A stretch of 60,312 nucleotides of DNA, taken from Solirubrobacterales bacterium. Its GTDB lineage: Bacteria; Actinomycetota; Thermoleophilia; Solirubrobacterales; Solirubrobacteraceae. Below the pieces are notes generated by a model that saw only the letters and a program-made list of their open reading frames with translations, did no database searches and was not told the origin of the DNA. Where the stretch lies: contig DAHUYL010000003.1 in NCBI GenBank assembly GCA_027315255.1, positions 1 to 60,312 on the forward strand, written 5' to 3'. The position numbers and the translations under genes were made by a program. Within the stretch, counting starts at the first letter, position 1. Each line of letters opens with the position of its first letter. Below are positions 60,173 to 60,312 of this stretch, piece by piece.

Positions 60173-60312
60173 TGGAACGCCCCCGGGTGCGTGGACACTT
60201 GATCGCTTGGGTCTGTCCGGCCCAGCGGGAAGGATGTGGTGTTCATGCCCAGGACGCGCCCGCCGTACCCCAAGGAGTTCCGTCGTGAAGCCGTCGCGCT
60301 GATCCGCTCAGG
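60173..60312 (+). mobile_element. Left end of an IS3-family element (partial)
   Basis: The junction is at about TGGAACGCCCCCGGGTGCG (60173), where the TcmP frame ends. The element continues beyond the window. Its right end and target duplication cannot be seen, so the boundary is approximate. Confidence 0.6.
60245..60312 (+). CDS. IS3-type transposase OrfA, N-terminal part (partial)
   Basis: Starts ATG 60245: MPRTRPPYPKEFRREAVALI then RS, the beginning of the helix-turn-helix OrfA (HTH_Tnp_1) of IS3-family transposases. The gene leaves the window after 22 codons. A ribosome site is suggested by GGGAAGGATG upstream. Confidence 0.8.
   Translation, partial: MPRTRPPYPKEFRREAVALIRS

Noticed and set aside
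1-60312. CRISPR arrays, tRNA or rRNA genes
   Set aside because: I saw no regularly spaced repeats and no tRNA or rRNA signature sequences on either strand, though reading by eye could miss a diverged tRNA.

Overview
The window is chromosomal DNA from a high-GC bacterium, about 70% GC by eye, with dense genes on both strands and many 1-4 base ATGA/GTGA overlaps. Gene content points to an actinobacterium: an ImuC/DnaE2-type polymerase, an HxlR regulator, a SUF system with SufU and an intein-bearing SufB, a UvrA-like drug-resistance paralogue, a DUF2218 protein and a DUF3018 antitoxin. A deep lineage such as Thermoleophilia is my guess and cannot be proven from the sequence. A recurring feature is a TANNNT hexamer 6-9 nt upstream of many start codons, which suggests widespread leaderless transcription.

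Region 1 (1-14.9 kb) is core metabolism and cell surface. It holds the tail of dnaE2, a membrane cytochrome c, a NarL/LuxR regulator without a phospho-acceptor, and a strongly expressed-looking 881-residue secreted protein closed by a perfect terminator. A cyclic-di-AMP riboswitch precedes a small membrane protein. Then come a CMD-family protein with HxlR, type I-alpha glutamine synthetase, a DUF255 thioredoxin-fold protein, RidA, a threonine ammonia-lyase broken by one in-frame TAG, a secreted alpha/beta hydrolase and a glutamine amidotransferase.

Region 2 (15.0-21.5 kb) is a five-gene respiratory operon. It encodes a Tat-exported molybdopterin oxidoreductase with a His-Cys3 iron-sulfur pattern, a four-cluster ferredoxin subunit, an NrfD-like membrane subunit, a TorD-like chaperone and an unusual polyferredoxin. 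Substrate is unknown.

Region 3 (21.4-32.2 kb) is housekeeping: an LLM flavin oxidoreductase, RNase HI, a methyltransferase, a second alpha/beta hydrolase, an acyl-CoA synthetase and dehydrogenase, oligoendopeptidase F and RNase D.

Region 4 (32.3-41.0 kb) is the Fe-S assembly locus: Rrf2 regulator, sufC, sufS, sufU, then a LysR regulator, a Rieske protein, sufB carrying a 372-residue homing-endonuclease intein, sufD, and a RemA-like protein.

Region 5 (41-49.1 kb) has VOC proteins, an AraC regulator, a UvrA-like ABC protein, an amidohydrolase, DUF2218 and an ABC-2 exporter. The divergent sensor kinase beside the exporter is truncated at an ISL3 transposase fragment.

Region 6 (49.2-60.3 kb) is an accessory island full of broken genes. 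It contains a DUF433/DUF5615 pair, an HKD phospholipase-D-like fragment beside a palindrome in direct repeats, a frameshifted PIN toxin with two partner genes, a MobF relaxase relic, a Fic protein with a type I HsdS stub, FitAB and MazEF modules, and a DUF5131/TcmP pair whose partner is cut by an IS3-type element at the window edge. Methylglyoxal synthase and a cupin are the intact metabolic genes there.
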